This document shows, piece by piece, positions 24,166-33,007 of a stretch of DNA of 64,000 nucleotides (positions within the stretch are counted from its first letter, which is position 1; the number at the start of each line of letters is the position of its first letter). A model generated the notes under the pieces. That model was not told where the DNA came from, did no database searches, and saw only the letters and a program-made list of their open reading frames with translations. Origin of the DNA: CAWCPR01 sp963797475 (GTDB lineage: Bacteria; Chloroflexota; Anaerolineae; Anaerolineales; UBA4823); assembly GCA_963797475.1 (NCBI GenBank), contig CAWCPR010000003.1, positions 1,054,001-1,118,000 on the forward strand. The letters run 5' to 3'. Made by a program: the position numbers and the translations under genes.

Positions 24166-24576
24166 TCATCCGTAGGAGGAGTGGCTTTGCCGAGAAGCAA
24201 AAACCCAATACAAAACGCGCCAGGCGAACAGGGCGAGCGCGCTGATACCACCCAACACCACGACAAAAACCGGCAAGATCGGGGCATTCAATATTAAACC
24301 GCGTCCCAAGGCCGCCAGCGGTCCGGCCAGAACCATGGCCCATAACGGACGCCACAACTGGCGGGCATCCAGCACCCGTCGCGACTCGAAAACGCCGAGC
24401 TGCGACGCCATGATTAGCCAGGCTGCCACCAGCGGCAGAAAAGTGGAGAGCATACGTACACCTGCGCTGTCAATTTCAGCGTGGGATGCAAAACCGAAAA
24501 CGGTCACCAGCCCCAGGGTTATCACGTCTCCAGAGATCAAAACAGCCTCTTGTTTGCCAGGTACACCCATATTCAT
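24166..24576 (-). CDS. DUF3054 family membrane protein
   Basis: 136 residues with four predicted membrane helices (SGDVITLGLVTVFGFASHAE, TFLPLVAAWLIMASQLGVF, LWAMVLAGPLAALGRGLIL, FVVVLGGISALALFAWRVLY). The GD...F-x-SH pattern at the first helix is typical of DUF3054, a small integral membrane family of unknown role. It is transcribed toward the sigma operon, with 58 bases to the possible sigma ATG at 24107. Confidence 0.75.
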   Translation of the reverse strand: MNMGVPGKQEAVLISGDVITLGLVTVFGFASHAEIDSAGVRMLSTFLPLVAAWLIMASQLGVFESRRVLDARQLWRPLWAMVLAGPLAALGRGLILNAPILPVFVVVLGGISALALFAWRVLYWVFASRQSHSSYG

Positions 24577-24662
24577 TCGGGCTCAATCCTAACGCAAAGC
24601 TCTAAAAGGGGCAAGGTCTTTACCCGCCTCATCCCCATTTTTTCGAATGGAAAACTCTTCCC

Positions 24663-24691
24663 TTGACGAGAGCATTGTAGTCGTATAGAAT
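24663..24691 (+). promoter_or_regulatory. Probable promoter of the TrmB-like gene
   Basis: TTGACG (24663-24668) and TAGAAT (24686-24691) with 17-base spacing. A TTAG-rich stretch (about 24695-24728) follows and could be an operator. Confidence 0.5.
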
Positions 24692-24729
24692 CAGGCTATT
24701 AGTTAGTTTTAGGATTACTATTATCTAAG

Positions 24730-25576
24730 ATGACTCCGAACTGCTTGCCAACTTGATCTCCGCTGGTTTCACAGAATACGAAGCCAGGGTATACCTGACG
24801 TTGCTGGGAGAATACCCGGCAACGGGCTACCAGCTCAGCAAAAAAGCTGGAATTCCGCGATCCATGGTTTATGAAGCCTTGGGCCGCCTGCATGGGCGTG
24901 GGGCAGTCTAAAAACGGACGACCGCCGCTCCACTCTGTACCGCCCGGTGGCGCCGGATCTTCTCATGGATCGTTACGAGCAGGATCAAAAAGACCTGGCA
25001 AAAACGCTGCGGGAGAACCTGCTTTTGATTTACAGGCCACAGGAAGAGGACCGCTTATGGTCGGTCAGCGGGCGCGAAAACGTGCTCTCCTACGCTGTCC
25101 AGATGATCCAATCCGCCCACAGCGAGTTGTTCCTGGTGCTCACAGACCCGGACCTGGCTGCCCTGGACGCCGAGATCGCAGCCGCAAACCGGCGGGGAGT
25201 GGGCATTCGCGCCCTCTTGACTGGCAAGAAGGATCTGGACACAGTCGGTAGACATCAAGGCGAGAAACCACCGTCCCCGGCATCCGTACAGATCGCTCGT
25301 CACCCTCCCCTGGAAAGCCAGCTTCAAGAATTGACCAACATACTGCTGATCGCTGCCGACGATCTCGAATGTCTGATTGCCAGCACTGACCTTGAAAGAC
25401 CGGAAATAACCACATCGCCGGCGACGCTTACGAATAACCGCAGCCTGGTATTGATCGCTCGCCAGTTCGTTTGGATGGAATTATTCGCCCAGCGAATCTC
25501 CCACCAATTCGGGCCGGACGTGTTAGCTCGCCTGGATCCGGAAGACCAGCAAATTTTTGAAAATTACCTTCTTTAA
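24730..25576 (+). pseudogene. TrmB-family transcriptional regulator, frameshifted
   Basis: The N-terminal winged helix is clear: LISAGFTEYEARVYLTLLGE, YPATGYQLSKKAGIPRSMVY, EALGRLHGRGAV, ending at TAA 24909-24911. The protein continues in the next frame as KTDDRRSTLYRPVAPDLLMD and a longer effector-type domain (SVSGRENVLSYAVQMIQSAH). One missing C (GTCTAAAA for GTCCTAAAA) explains the break. The start is also unclear: ATG 24730 is one base out of frame with DSELLANL. Full length would be about 280 residues. It lies just upstream of, and in the same direction as, the VIT1-like transporter, so metal- or sugar-responsive control of that gene is possible. Confidence 0.7.
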
Positions 25577-25588
25577 TCAGGTCCGAAA

Positions 25589-26343
25589 ATGAAGTTGATG
25601 AAACGCAAGAAAATGGAGAACAACTTTGAGGAGGATGCCCAGCTTCACTTGTTCGGGGATCCTCACCGCCAGGCATCTGGGCTCTCGGATATTATCCTGG
25701 GAGGCCAGGATGGGCTTGTAAACGTGCTCGGGGTGATCTTGGGTGTGGCGGCGGCCACCGCCGACCCGCACATCGTCATCGTGGCCGGTCTGGCGGCCAC
25801 ATTCGCCGAATCGGTCTCGATGGGGGCGGTCGCCTATACATCCACGCTGGCCGAATTCTGACTTTTACGAAAGCGAACGTGAGCGGGAATATCGCCATAT
25901 CCAGCAGGTGCCCAAACTGGAGCGCGACGAAATCCGCAAGATTTACTCTGAAAAAGGCTTTTCCGGATCGCTGCTGGATCGCATCGTCGAAACGATCACA
26001 GGAAATGAGGACATCTGGGTGGCAGTCATGATGGCCGAAGAACACCGGATATCCCCGATCGACCGGACAACAGCTTTTAAATCCGCTCTAATTGTGGGGG
26101 TTTCGGCAATCGTGGGCTCTTTAATCCCCCTGAGTGCCCTTTTTCCTCCTGCCTGTGAAACTCAGCATGGGCGTATCGATTCTGGTCACCGCACTGGTGT
26201 TGTTCTTCGCAGGAGCTTACAAAGCCCGTCGCACGGTCGGCAGCCCAGGCAAGAGCGGCCTGGAAATGGCTTTTATCGGAACCCTCAGCGCCCTGGCCGG
26301 CTATGTGGTCGGCGCACTGCTGAAGGTGCCGGCGACACCATAA
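25589..26343 (+). pseudogene. VIT1/CCC1-family Fe/Mn transporter, two frameshifts
   Basis: Three frames join into one VIT1-type protein of about 250 residues. ASGLSDIILGGQDGLVNVLG and VAGLAATFAESVSMGAVAYT run to 25860. Then DFYESEREREYRHIQQVPKL, and VAVMMAEEHRISPIDRTTAF with one or two helices run to about 26135. Finally FFLLPVKLSMGVSILVTALV and GYVVGALLKV run to 26343. Each join needs one base removed. The Glu-rich cytoplasmic segment between helices is the metal-binding part of this family, which moves Fe or Mn out of the cytoplasm. The 3' end overlaps the convergent miaB by 43 bases. Sequence error is the simplest explanation. Confidence 0.75.
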
Positions 26344-27668
26344 ATCTCAAGCCGGTCTGCCAGGGTGGCTTGCATGGACCAGGGACCAGTCCATGTAATC
26401 AAGGCTTCACGCACCTGGCCGCGTAAATTTTCTTCCGTTTCAACAAAAACCAGCTTATTGGTTGGGGTCCGGCCGCGCCAACGGCCGCGCACTTTCTCCT
26501 CAAACAGCACGGGGACCCGCTTCCCCATGTAAGCGGTGGCTATCTCAGCCGCGATGGCCTCCTGCAACTCCTCCAAAAGGCGAAAGCGGCGCCATTTCTC
26601 AGGATCGCCCACATCGTCGCCGAGCCTCCGCGCAGCAACCGTGCCGGGCCTGGTGGAGTAGCGCGCCAGATGAGCCACATCCAGCTTGAGATCAGCCAAT
26701 AAATCATAGGTGCGCTGGAATTGAGCATCGCTCTCGCCAGGGAAACCCACAATGATGTCGGTCGCGATCGAAACGCCCGGAATGCGCCTGCGGATCTTCT
26801 CAACCAGCCGGTAGTAATCCTCAACCTTGTAGCCGCGTTTCATATTTTCAAGCACATCATCGTCGCCCGCCTGCACCGGGACCTCGATGTGCGGCATGAC
26901 CTTGGGTAACTCAGCCACTGTGTCTAACAGCTCGTCCGTCATCCAATTCGGGTGAGAGGTCAGGAAGCGAATGCGCACCAGGCCTTCAACGGCATGCACG
27001 ATGCGCAGCAGCTCCGCCAGGTTTGGCCCGTCCGGAATATCCTTGCCGTAGCGGTCTACGATCTGGCCCAGCAAGGTAATCTCTTTAACCCCCTGCGCCG
27101 CCAACGAGCGAACTTCGGCAGCGATCTCGCCCACCCTCCGGCTGCGTTCGACTCCGCGCCGGTAGGGGATGATGCAGAACGTACAGGCGTGTGAACAGCC
27201 CAGGACCACCGGGACATGCGCCGAAACCAGCCGGCCCCGCTCATGGAGGGGCAGAATCAGGTCTTCGTCCATAAATGCAAAACGCCGCTCGGTCTCTACC
27301 TGTTCCATGGAGCGGCTTTCATCCTGGGTCAGGTAGGCGACCAGTGGGCCCGGGTCTGAAGGCGGCGAGAACACATCCACAAACGGAAAACGCCGGCGCA
27401 GAGGTTCGGCGCCCTTCACGCCAACCATGCAGCCCATCAGGTTGATGATCAGGTTGGGATTCTGTTCTTTCAGCGGGCGCAATGAAAACAGGTGCCCGCT
27501 GGCTTTATCTTCGGCGCTCTGGCGAACCACACACGTGTTGAGCACGATCACGTCCGCCTCTGCGGCGCGGCGCGTGGCAGAATACCCTAAATGTTCAAGG
27601 GCCGAAGCCACACGTTGGGAATCGGCCACGTTCATCTGACAACCAGCAGTCCAAATGTGATATTTCAT
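26301..27668 (-). CDS. miaB: tRNA-2-methylthio-N6-dimethylallyladenosine synthase
   Basis: Radical-SAM methylthiotransferase that adds ms2 to i6A37 of tRNAs. About 455 residues. The N-terminal UPF0004 domain holds three cysteines (IWTAGCQMNVAD, LNTCVVRQSAEDKASG, NLMGCM). The radical-SAM loop is CSHACTFCIIPYRRG, with VPVQAGDDDVLENMKRGY, ATDIIVGFPGE and a C-terminal TRAM region (GKRVPVLFEE). The frame extends upstream to 27791, but ATG 27668 (MKYHIWTAGCQMN) is the family start. It is divergent from the C39-like gene, with 70 bases between starts. Confidence 0.92.
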   Translation of the reverse strand: MKYHIWTAGCQMNVADSQRVASALEHLGYSATRRAAEADVIVLNTCVVRQSAEDKASGHLFSLRPLKEQNPNLIINLMGCMVGVKGAEPLRRRFPFVDVFSPPSDPGPLVAYLTQDESRSMEQVETERRFAFMDEDLILPLHERGRLVSAHVPVVLGCSHACTFCIIPYRRGVERSRRVGEIAAEVRSLAAQGVKEITLLGQIVDRYGKDIPDGPNLAELLRIVHAVEGLVRIRFLTSHPNWMTDELLDTVAELPKVMPHIEVPVQAGDDDVLENMKRGYKVEDYYRLVEKIRRRIPGVSIATDIIVGFPGESDAQFQRTYDLLADLKLDVAHLARYSTRPGTVAARRLGDDVGDPEKWRRFRLLEELQEAIAAEIATAYMGKRVPVLFEEKVRGRWRGRTPTNKLVFVETEENLRGQVREALITWTGPWSMQATLADRLEIYGVAGTFSSAPTT

Positions 27669-27738
27669 GTCCGGTATTATAACAAAGGATTGCGAAGCCT
27701 TGTGAATCTGTTCGATTGGGGATGTTACAATACGCCCC

Positions 27739-28983
27739 ATGCGTAAAATCAACCCGACCAAACTCGTTTTGGTTTTCATAGGGCTGGTCATGCTCGCCGG
27801 GTTTGCTTATTGGCTACCACCAATTCACAGCCGGTTATCCTGGCGCGTGGATTTCGCCTTCACCTACTTGCGCGGCGTGATCCACCCGGTCAGTGCCATG
27901 CCGACCGCCTTGCCGCAGCCGCGGGTGGCGGTTACATCGCACCCGCAGGCAACGGCGACGCCGCTCCCCCCAACCCCCACAAAACCCGGGCCAACCGCGA
28001 CGCCTCCGCCCTCTCCGACGCCAATCCCGCAGGCGGTGGCTTTAAATGCGCCTCAATGGGAGAAGCAGGACATCAATAACTGCGGTCCCGCCAGTTTAAC
28101 CATGTACCTGCGCTATTACGGCTGGCAGGGCGACCAGTTCGATATCGCCAATCTGCTCAAGCCCCAGCGTGAGGACCGAAACGTCAATGTGGAAGAACTA
28201 GCCTATTTTGTGCGCACCCACGCCGGCTGGCTAAACGTCCAATACCGGGTTGGCGGCACGCTGAGCTTGCTCAAGCGCCTGCTGGCAGCCGGTTTCCCTA
28301 TGATCATCGAAGAGAGCTTCTACTTTCAGGATCCGTACTGGCCTAACGACGATCTTTGGGCGGCGCACTACAACCTGTTGACCGGCTACGATGACATCGC
28401 CCAAACCTTCACCGGGCAGGATAGCTTTTACGGGCCCAACCGGACGATCCGCTATGCGGATTTGGACTCCTACTGGCAGGTTTTCAACCGTGTGCTGCTG
28501 CTGGTCTACCCGCCTGATCGAGAAAGCGAGCTCCAGGCAATCCTTGGGCCGGATTGGGATGCAGATAACAACCGGCAGCGCGCCCTGGAGACTGCACAAG
28601 CGGAGGCGAAGGCAGACCCGAATAATGCTTTCGCATGGTTCAACGTTGGCACCAACCTGGTCTATTTCGAGCGTTACAGCGAAGCTGCCGACGCCTACGA
28701 TAAGGCCCGCCAAATCGGCCTGCCGCAGCGCATGCTGCGCTACCAATTTGGACCATTTTTCGCTTACTTCCACAGCGGGCGGACCGATGACCTGCTGGCG
28801 TTAACTAAATATGCCCTGCAGCGAACGCCTAACGCCGAAGAGGCCCTGCTATGGCATGGCTGGGCGCTTTACCGCCAGGGGAAGACCGGTGAGGCTATCT
28901 CCGACTTTCGCAAAGCTTTGCAGGAGAATCCGAATTACCAGGATGCCCAATACGCCCTGGACTTCGCCAACGCAAACCCCTGA
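27739..28983 (+). CDS. Secreted C39-like peptidase with TPR repeats
   Basis: 414 residues. A basic N-terminus and one membrane helix (LVLVFIGLVMLAGFAYWL) are followed by a Thr/Pro-rich linker, then a papain-like C39-type domain with QDINNCGPASLTMYLRYYG (Cys nucleophile), AAHYNLLTGYDD (His) and DSFYGPN. A C-terminal set of TPR-like helices ends it (AFAWFNVGTNLVYFERYSEA, ALLWHGWALYRQGKTGEAIS). It faces outside the membrane. The -10 box TACAAT (27726-27731) lies 7 bases before the ATG, implying a leaderless mRNA. The substrate is unknown; double-glycine leader cleavage is not implied, since no ABC exporter is attached. Confidence 0.85.
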   Translation: MRKINPTKLVLVFIGLVMLAGFAYWLPPIHSRLSWRVDFAFTYLRGVIHPVSAMPTALPQPRVAVTSHPQATATPLPPTPTKPGPTATPPPSPTPIPQAVALNAPQWEKQDINNCGPASLTMYLRYYGWQGDQFDIANLLKPQREDRNVNVEELAYFVRTHAGWLNVQYRVGGTLSLLKRLLAAGFPMIIEESFYFQDPYWPNDDLWAAHYNLLTGYDDIAQTFTGQDSFYGPNRTIRYADLDSYWQVFNRVLLLVYPPDRESELQAILGPDWDADNNRQRALETAQAEAKADPNNAFAWFNVGTNLVYFERYSEAADAYDKARQIGLPQRMLRYQFGPFFAYFHSGRTDDLLALTKYALQRTPNAEEALLWHGWALYRQGKTGEAISDFRKALQENPNYQDAQYALDFANANP

Positions 28984-28996
28984 AAGCTAATTTCTA

Positions 28997-29893
28997 TTGA
29001 TTAAGAACACCTCCCCCTTCTCTGTAGCAGCCCTCCAGGCGCTGTTCGTCACATTCCTTTGGTCGACATCCTGGGTGCTGATTAAGATTGGGCTGAAAGA
29101 TATCCCGGCCCTGACATTCGCCGGGCTGCGCTACGTCCTGGCATTTTTGTCCTTGCTGCCCCTGGCGCTCTCCCCCAGGCGCCGGGAAGACTTTCGCAGG
29201 CTCTCCAGGAAAGACTGGGCGCGCCTGGCCGCGCTCGGGCTCTTATTTTACGCCATCACCCAGGGAGCGCAATTCGTTGGCCTGGCTTATCTGCCGGCCA
29301 TAACTGTCAACTTGCTGCTCAACTTCACTTCGGTGATCGTCGCGCTCCTGGGCATCTATTACCTGACAGAAAGGCCCACTGCCCTGCAATGGAGTGGCAT
29401 GGCCCTTTTTCTGATTGGGATCCTGGTCTACTTTTACCCGGTTGAAATACCCACAAGTCAAATCATCGGATTTAGCGCGGTGATCGCTGGGGTATTCGCC
29501 AATGCCGTTTCCTCCGTACTCGGCCGCAGCATCAACCGCGGCGGCGATATCTCGCCTTTGATCGTGACAGTCACCAGCATGGGCTTCGGGTCCTTGCTGT
29601 TGTTGGGGAGCGGCGTCGCTTTCCAGGGGTTTCCGCAGTTGAGCCTGGCGAACTGGGGAATCATCGCCTGGCTGGCCCTGGTCAACACTGCTATTGCCTT
29701 CACCTTATGGAATCATACACTGCGCAGCCTTCCGGCGATGGAATCCAGCATTATCAACAGCACTATGCTGATCCAGATTGCAATATTGGCCTGGATTTTC
29801 CTGGGCGAGAGCCTGGACTGGCAAAAGGCTGGGGGCATGGTCCTGGCAGGGATCGGCACGCTGGTCGTACAACTCCGCCGGCGACCCGGTTAA
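28997..29893 (+). CDS. EamA/DMT-family transporter
   Basis: 298 residues with ten predicted membrane helices in two EamA halves (ALFVTFLWSTSWVLIKIGL... and ISPLIVTVTSMGFGSLLLLG...; the second half contains AMESSIINSTMLIQIAILAW and GGMVLAGIGTLVVQL). The family exports amino acids or other metabolites. The start is TTG 28997, 13 bases after the stop of the C39-like gene, so the two are probably one transcript. Substrate not predictable. Confidence 0.88.
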   Translation: MIKNTSPFSVAALQALFVTFLWSTSWVLIKIGLKDIPALTFAGLRYVLAFLSLLPLALSPRRREDFRRLSRKDWARLAALGLLFYAITQGAQFVGLAYLPAITVNLLLNFTSVIVALLGIYYLTERPTALQWSGMALFLIGILVYFYPVEIPTSQIIGFSAVIAGVFANAVSSVLGRSINRGGDISPLIVTVTSMGFGSLLLLGSGVAFQGFPQLSLANWGIIAWLALVNTAIAFTLWNHTLRSLPAMESSIINSTMLIQIAILAWIFLGESLDWQKAGGMVLAGIGTLVVQLRRRPG

Positions 29894-29984
29894 GTTCACC
29901 ACCGCCAAGCGTGCTTTCGGAAAACGCGACCAGAGGTAGAAGCGAATGGGCCGGGGCCAGGCGTAATTTCCGGCCAGGCAAAGA

Positions 29985-31700
29985 TCACGAGACAAAAAGC
30001 GGCACCAGTTCAAACCGGTCCACATCCACCAGGCCTTGATCGGTTAGCTTTAACGAAGGGATGACCGGCAGGGCTAAGAAGCTCAGCGCCATAAACGGGT
30101 TACGAAGCTCAGAACCCAGGAGGCGCGTTGCCGCAGTCAGCTCGTCCTCCATCTCACAAACGCGCTCAATGGGTTGGTCGCTCATCAACCCGGCAATGGG
30201 CAGCGGCAGCCGGGCCAGAAGCCGCGTTCCCAAGGCAGCCGCCATACCTCCCTGCGTCTCGGCGATCGCCTGGACGGCCGAGCGCATACTTTCATCGTCC
30301 GCGCCTGCCACAACAATATTATGGTGATCATGGGCAAAAGTGCTGGCAATCGCGCCGCGTTTTAACCCCAGCCCTTTCACGAAACCCAGGCCGACCCGGC
30401 CCGATCCGAGATGCCGCTCGACGACCGCCAGCTTAAGAATATCCTGGTCCGGGTTGGCGACAACCTGTCCATCCCGGATATTCGCTGGCGCAACCAGATT
30501 CTCTGTAACCAACTGGTCTGGAATAAGGCCGATTACGTGGACCTGTTCGCATTTAGCAGGGATTGAAAAATCGACCATGGACCAATTGAGGTTGACTGTG
30601 CCACGCGTTTTCGTCTTGCGTTCCGGACGCTCCCAGGGGAGCATAATCCCATGTTGGGCCACCAGCCTGCCGCCGCGGAACACCATTTCGGGGCGGAAGT
30701 CATTCAGGTCTGAAAAAACAACCAGGTCCGCCCGGTAACCCGGTGCAACTGCGCCGAGATCGTGCAGGCGAAAATATTCGGCCGGGTTGAGGGTCGCCAA
30801 ACGGATGGCTGTTACAGGGTCCAGGCCGCTTGATATCGCGACCCGGATCATGTAATCGATCGAGCCATCTTTGATCAAATCGTGCGGATGGCGGTCATCG
30901 CTGCAAAAACAGATGCGCCGGGCGTTGGCTGGCGTGACCAGCGGAAGCAAGTTTTGCAAGTTGCGGGCATTGGTTGCTTCCCGAATGAATATGACCATCC
31001 CAAGTCTTAGTTTTTCCAGGGCCTCTTCTTTCGTCGTGCACTCATGATCTGACATCACCCCGGCAGCCACGTAGGCATTGAGATTCTTTCCGGAGAGCCC
31101 GGGCGAGTGACCGTCGATTATGCGCCCATTGAAGGTCTTGATCTTCTGCAAAACGCGGTTATCTCCTGAGACCACTCCCGGGTAGTTCATCACTTCGCCC
31201 AGCCCAAGCACCCATGGGTCCATCAGCAGCGTGGCAAGGTCGTAAAATTCGAGCTGCGCCCCCCCGGTTTCCATGTTGAAATTGGTGGAGGGTACACAGG
31301 AAGGGGCGTTTACATACATATTCAACGGCCCGTATTTCGCATCCTGCAGCATAAAGCGGATGCCTTCCAAACCAAGGACATTGGCGATCTCGTGGGGATC
31401 GGTGATCACAGTGGTCACCCCATGAGGCAGCACAGCCCGGGCAAACTCACGCGGCGGCACCAATGCGCTTTCGATATGGACATGGGCATCGATCAAGCCC
31501 GGGCAGACATAGAGGCCCTCCAGGTCGATGACCTTTTGTGCGGGATAGCCTTCCCCAAGGGCGGCAATGCGCGTGTCACTGACGACGATATCCAACGGCT
31601 GGATTTCAGCGCTAAAAACGTTTATTACCCGGGCGTTTTTCAGCACGAGATCGGCCGGCTCATCCCCGCGGGCGATTTTCACAATCTCATCCAGTTCCAT
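29985..31700 (-). CDS. ade: Adenine deaminase
   Basis: Converts adenine to hypoxanthine in purine salvage. 571 residues, typical of bacterial Ade. The amidohydrolase metal motif is PGLIDAHVHIESALVPP, with TTVITDPHEIANVLG, GHSPGLSGKNLNAYVAAGV, CFCSDDRHPHDLI, and the C-terminal half FAHDHHNIVVAGADDESMR with ELRNPFMALSFLALPVIPSL. It is the last gene after the ABC-2 exporter genes (65 bases downstream of the second permease), so it may be co-transcribed. No purine riboswitch was recognised upstream. Confidence 0.93.
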   Translation of the reverse strand: MELDEIVKIARGDEPADLVLKNARVINVFSAEIQPLDIVVSDTRIAALGEGYPAQKVIDLEGLYVCPGLIDAHVHIESALVPPREFARAVLPHGVTTVITDPHEIANVLGLEGIRFMLQDAKYGPLNMYVNAPSCVPSTNFNMETGGAQLEFYDLATLLMDPWVLGLGEVMNYPGVVSGDNRVLQKIKTFNGRIIDGHSPGLSGKNLNAYVAAGVMSDHECTTKEEALEKLRLGMVIFIREATNARNLQNLLPLVTPANARRICFCSDDRHPHDLIKDGSIDYMIRVAISSGLDPVTAIRLATLNPAEYFRLHDLGAVAPGYRADLVVFSDLNDFRPEMVFRGGRLVAQHGIMLPWERPERKTKTRGTVNLNWSMVDFSIPAKCEQVHVIGLIPDQLVTENLVAPANIRDGQVVANPDQDILKLAVVERHLGSGRVGLGFVKGLGLKRGAIASTFAHDHHNIVVAGADDESMRSAVQAIAETQGGMAAALGTRLLARLPLPIAGLMSDQPIERVCEMEDELTAATRLLGSELRNPFMALSFLALPVIPSLKLTDQGLVDVDRFELVPLFVS

Positions 31701-31765
31701 AACACTGATGCTCCGTATATGATAAATCTCTATTCATCCGCGCCCAACTCTCCCCAGAATCCGGT

Positions 31766-33007
31766 TTACGCCCTGCCAGCCAGCGCATCGAAAAGGGTTT
31801 TTAAGTTAAAAGGCTGGCCCGAAAGCAGGGTTTGGGCGCGGAACATGCCCGCCACCGCCCTCAGGATGAATACACCGGTAAGTCCCAAGATCACGACCGC
31901 CAGCAGCGCCTGCCATAGCGGCACCGACGTCGCTGCCATGCGCGTCATCATCGTCACCGGCGCGGTCAATGGAAAAAGGCTTAAAATGATCGCAAGGGGG
32001 CCATCCGGCTGTTCAATCAAAATGCTGATCGTGAACAATGGAATCAGCATCGGGAAAATTACCAGAAACGTAGCCTGCGAACCTTCCCTCAGGTTTGGAA
32101 CCAACGCCCCAACGGCCGCCATCAGGCTGGCATATATGGCGTAACCCAGCAGGAAGAAGATAATCCCCCATATGAGAAAGGACGAAGGAAGTTGGAAAGC
32201 TGCTGGAATGTTGAACGTGCGGCCGCTTAATCGCAGCAACAGGAAGCCAGTGCCGACCCACAGAACCGTCTGAAATAACCCAATCAACCCCAGCCCGGCG
32301 ATCTTCCCGGTGAGAAGCTGGCGCGGCGTGACCGCCGACATCAATATTTCGACGACACGATTTTCCTTCTCCTTAGTTACGCTGTTGAGCAATAAGCTCG
32401 ACGACATGATAATGACCACATAATAAATCATCGTGACAGCATAGGGCAAGAAAAACGTCAGCGGGTTATCTTCATCGCGCTGTTGGGCAGGCTCGAGCAC
32501 CTCCACCTGCAAGTTTAATGGGTTCGCAATCTGGTTGGCTAATTTAAGATTCCCACCCAGCAGATTGACTTGCAGTACACGCTGCATCGCCCCGGTTTGG
32601 TCAAAGGCCGAGAGCGGGTTGAAATCGGGCCGTACATAGATCACATTACCAGTTTGCAGGTAATCAGCCGGGATCACGTAGTAAGCGCTGATCAAATCCC
32701 CTTCAACAGCCTGTTTGGCGGATTCTTCATCTGTGAATGCCCGCAGAGCCCCGGCTGGCACCGAATCTGGGATAACACGGATCAAACCACTGTAATCCAC
32801 ATACCCTTCGTGTTTTTCCTGGCCAGAAAGCTGGCCGCCCGAACCGAAAATCTCACCGATCGCGTTCGGAGCGTTGCGGTTTAATAACGAAGCGCCAAAA
32901 AGCACAAGGGTAGATATCAGCGGCACACCAAATGCCGTTAAGAGAAAGGAACGGCTGGTGACCGTGTTAATGACCTCATTGCGCAGTACAAGCCACACTT
33001 TTCTCAT
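31766..33007 (-). CDS. ABC-2 type transporter permease
   Basis: 413 residues. An N-terminal membrane helix (FLLTAFGVPLISTLVLFG) is followed by a large extracytoplasmic loop of about 150 residues, then five or more helices with the ABC-2 motif VTKEKENRVVEILMSAVTPRQLL. It is similar in layout to the preceding permease, and the two probably form a heterodimer (NatB/YhaP-like). Its start overlaps that gene's stop by four bases (ATGA). Partner of the ATPase gene upstream; substrate unknown. Confidence 0.9.
   Translation of the reverse strand: MRKVWLVLRNEVINTVTSRSFLLTAFGVPLISTLVLFGASLLNRNAPNAIGEIFGSGGQLSGQEKHEGYVDYSGLIRVIPDSVPAGALRAFTDEESAKQAVEGDLISAYYVIPADYLQTGNVIYVRPDFNPLSAFDQTGAMQRVLQVNLLGGNLKLANQIANPLNLQVEVLEPAQQRDEDNPLTFFLPYAVTMIYYVVIIMSSSLLLNSVTKEKENRVVEILMSAVTPRQLLTGKIAGLGLIGLFQTVLWVGTGFLLLRLSGRTFNIPAAFQLPSSFLIWGIIFFLLGYAIYASLMAAVGALVPNLREGSQATFLVIFPMLIPLFTISILIEQPDGPLAIILSLFPLTAPVTMMTRMAATSVPLWQALLAVVILGLTGVFILRAVAGMFRAQTLLSGQPFNLKTLFDALAGRA

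Noticed and set aside
31700..31766. Purine riboswitch in front of adenine deaminase
   Set aside because: Only 65 bases lie between the permease stop and ade; no conserved purine-aptamer core was seen.
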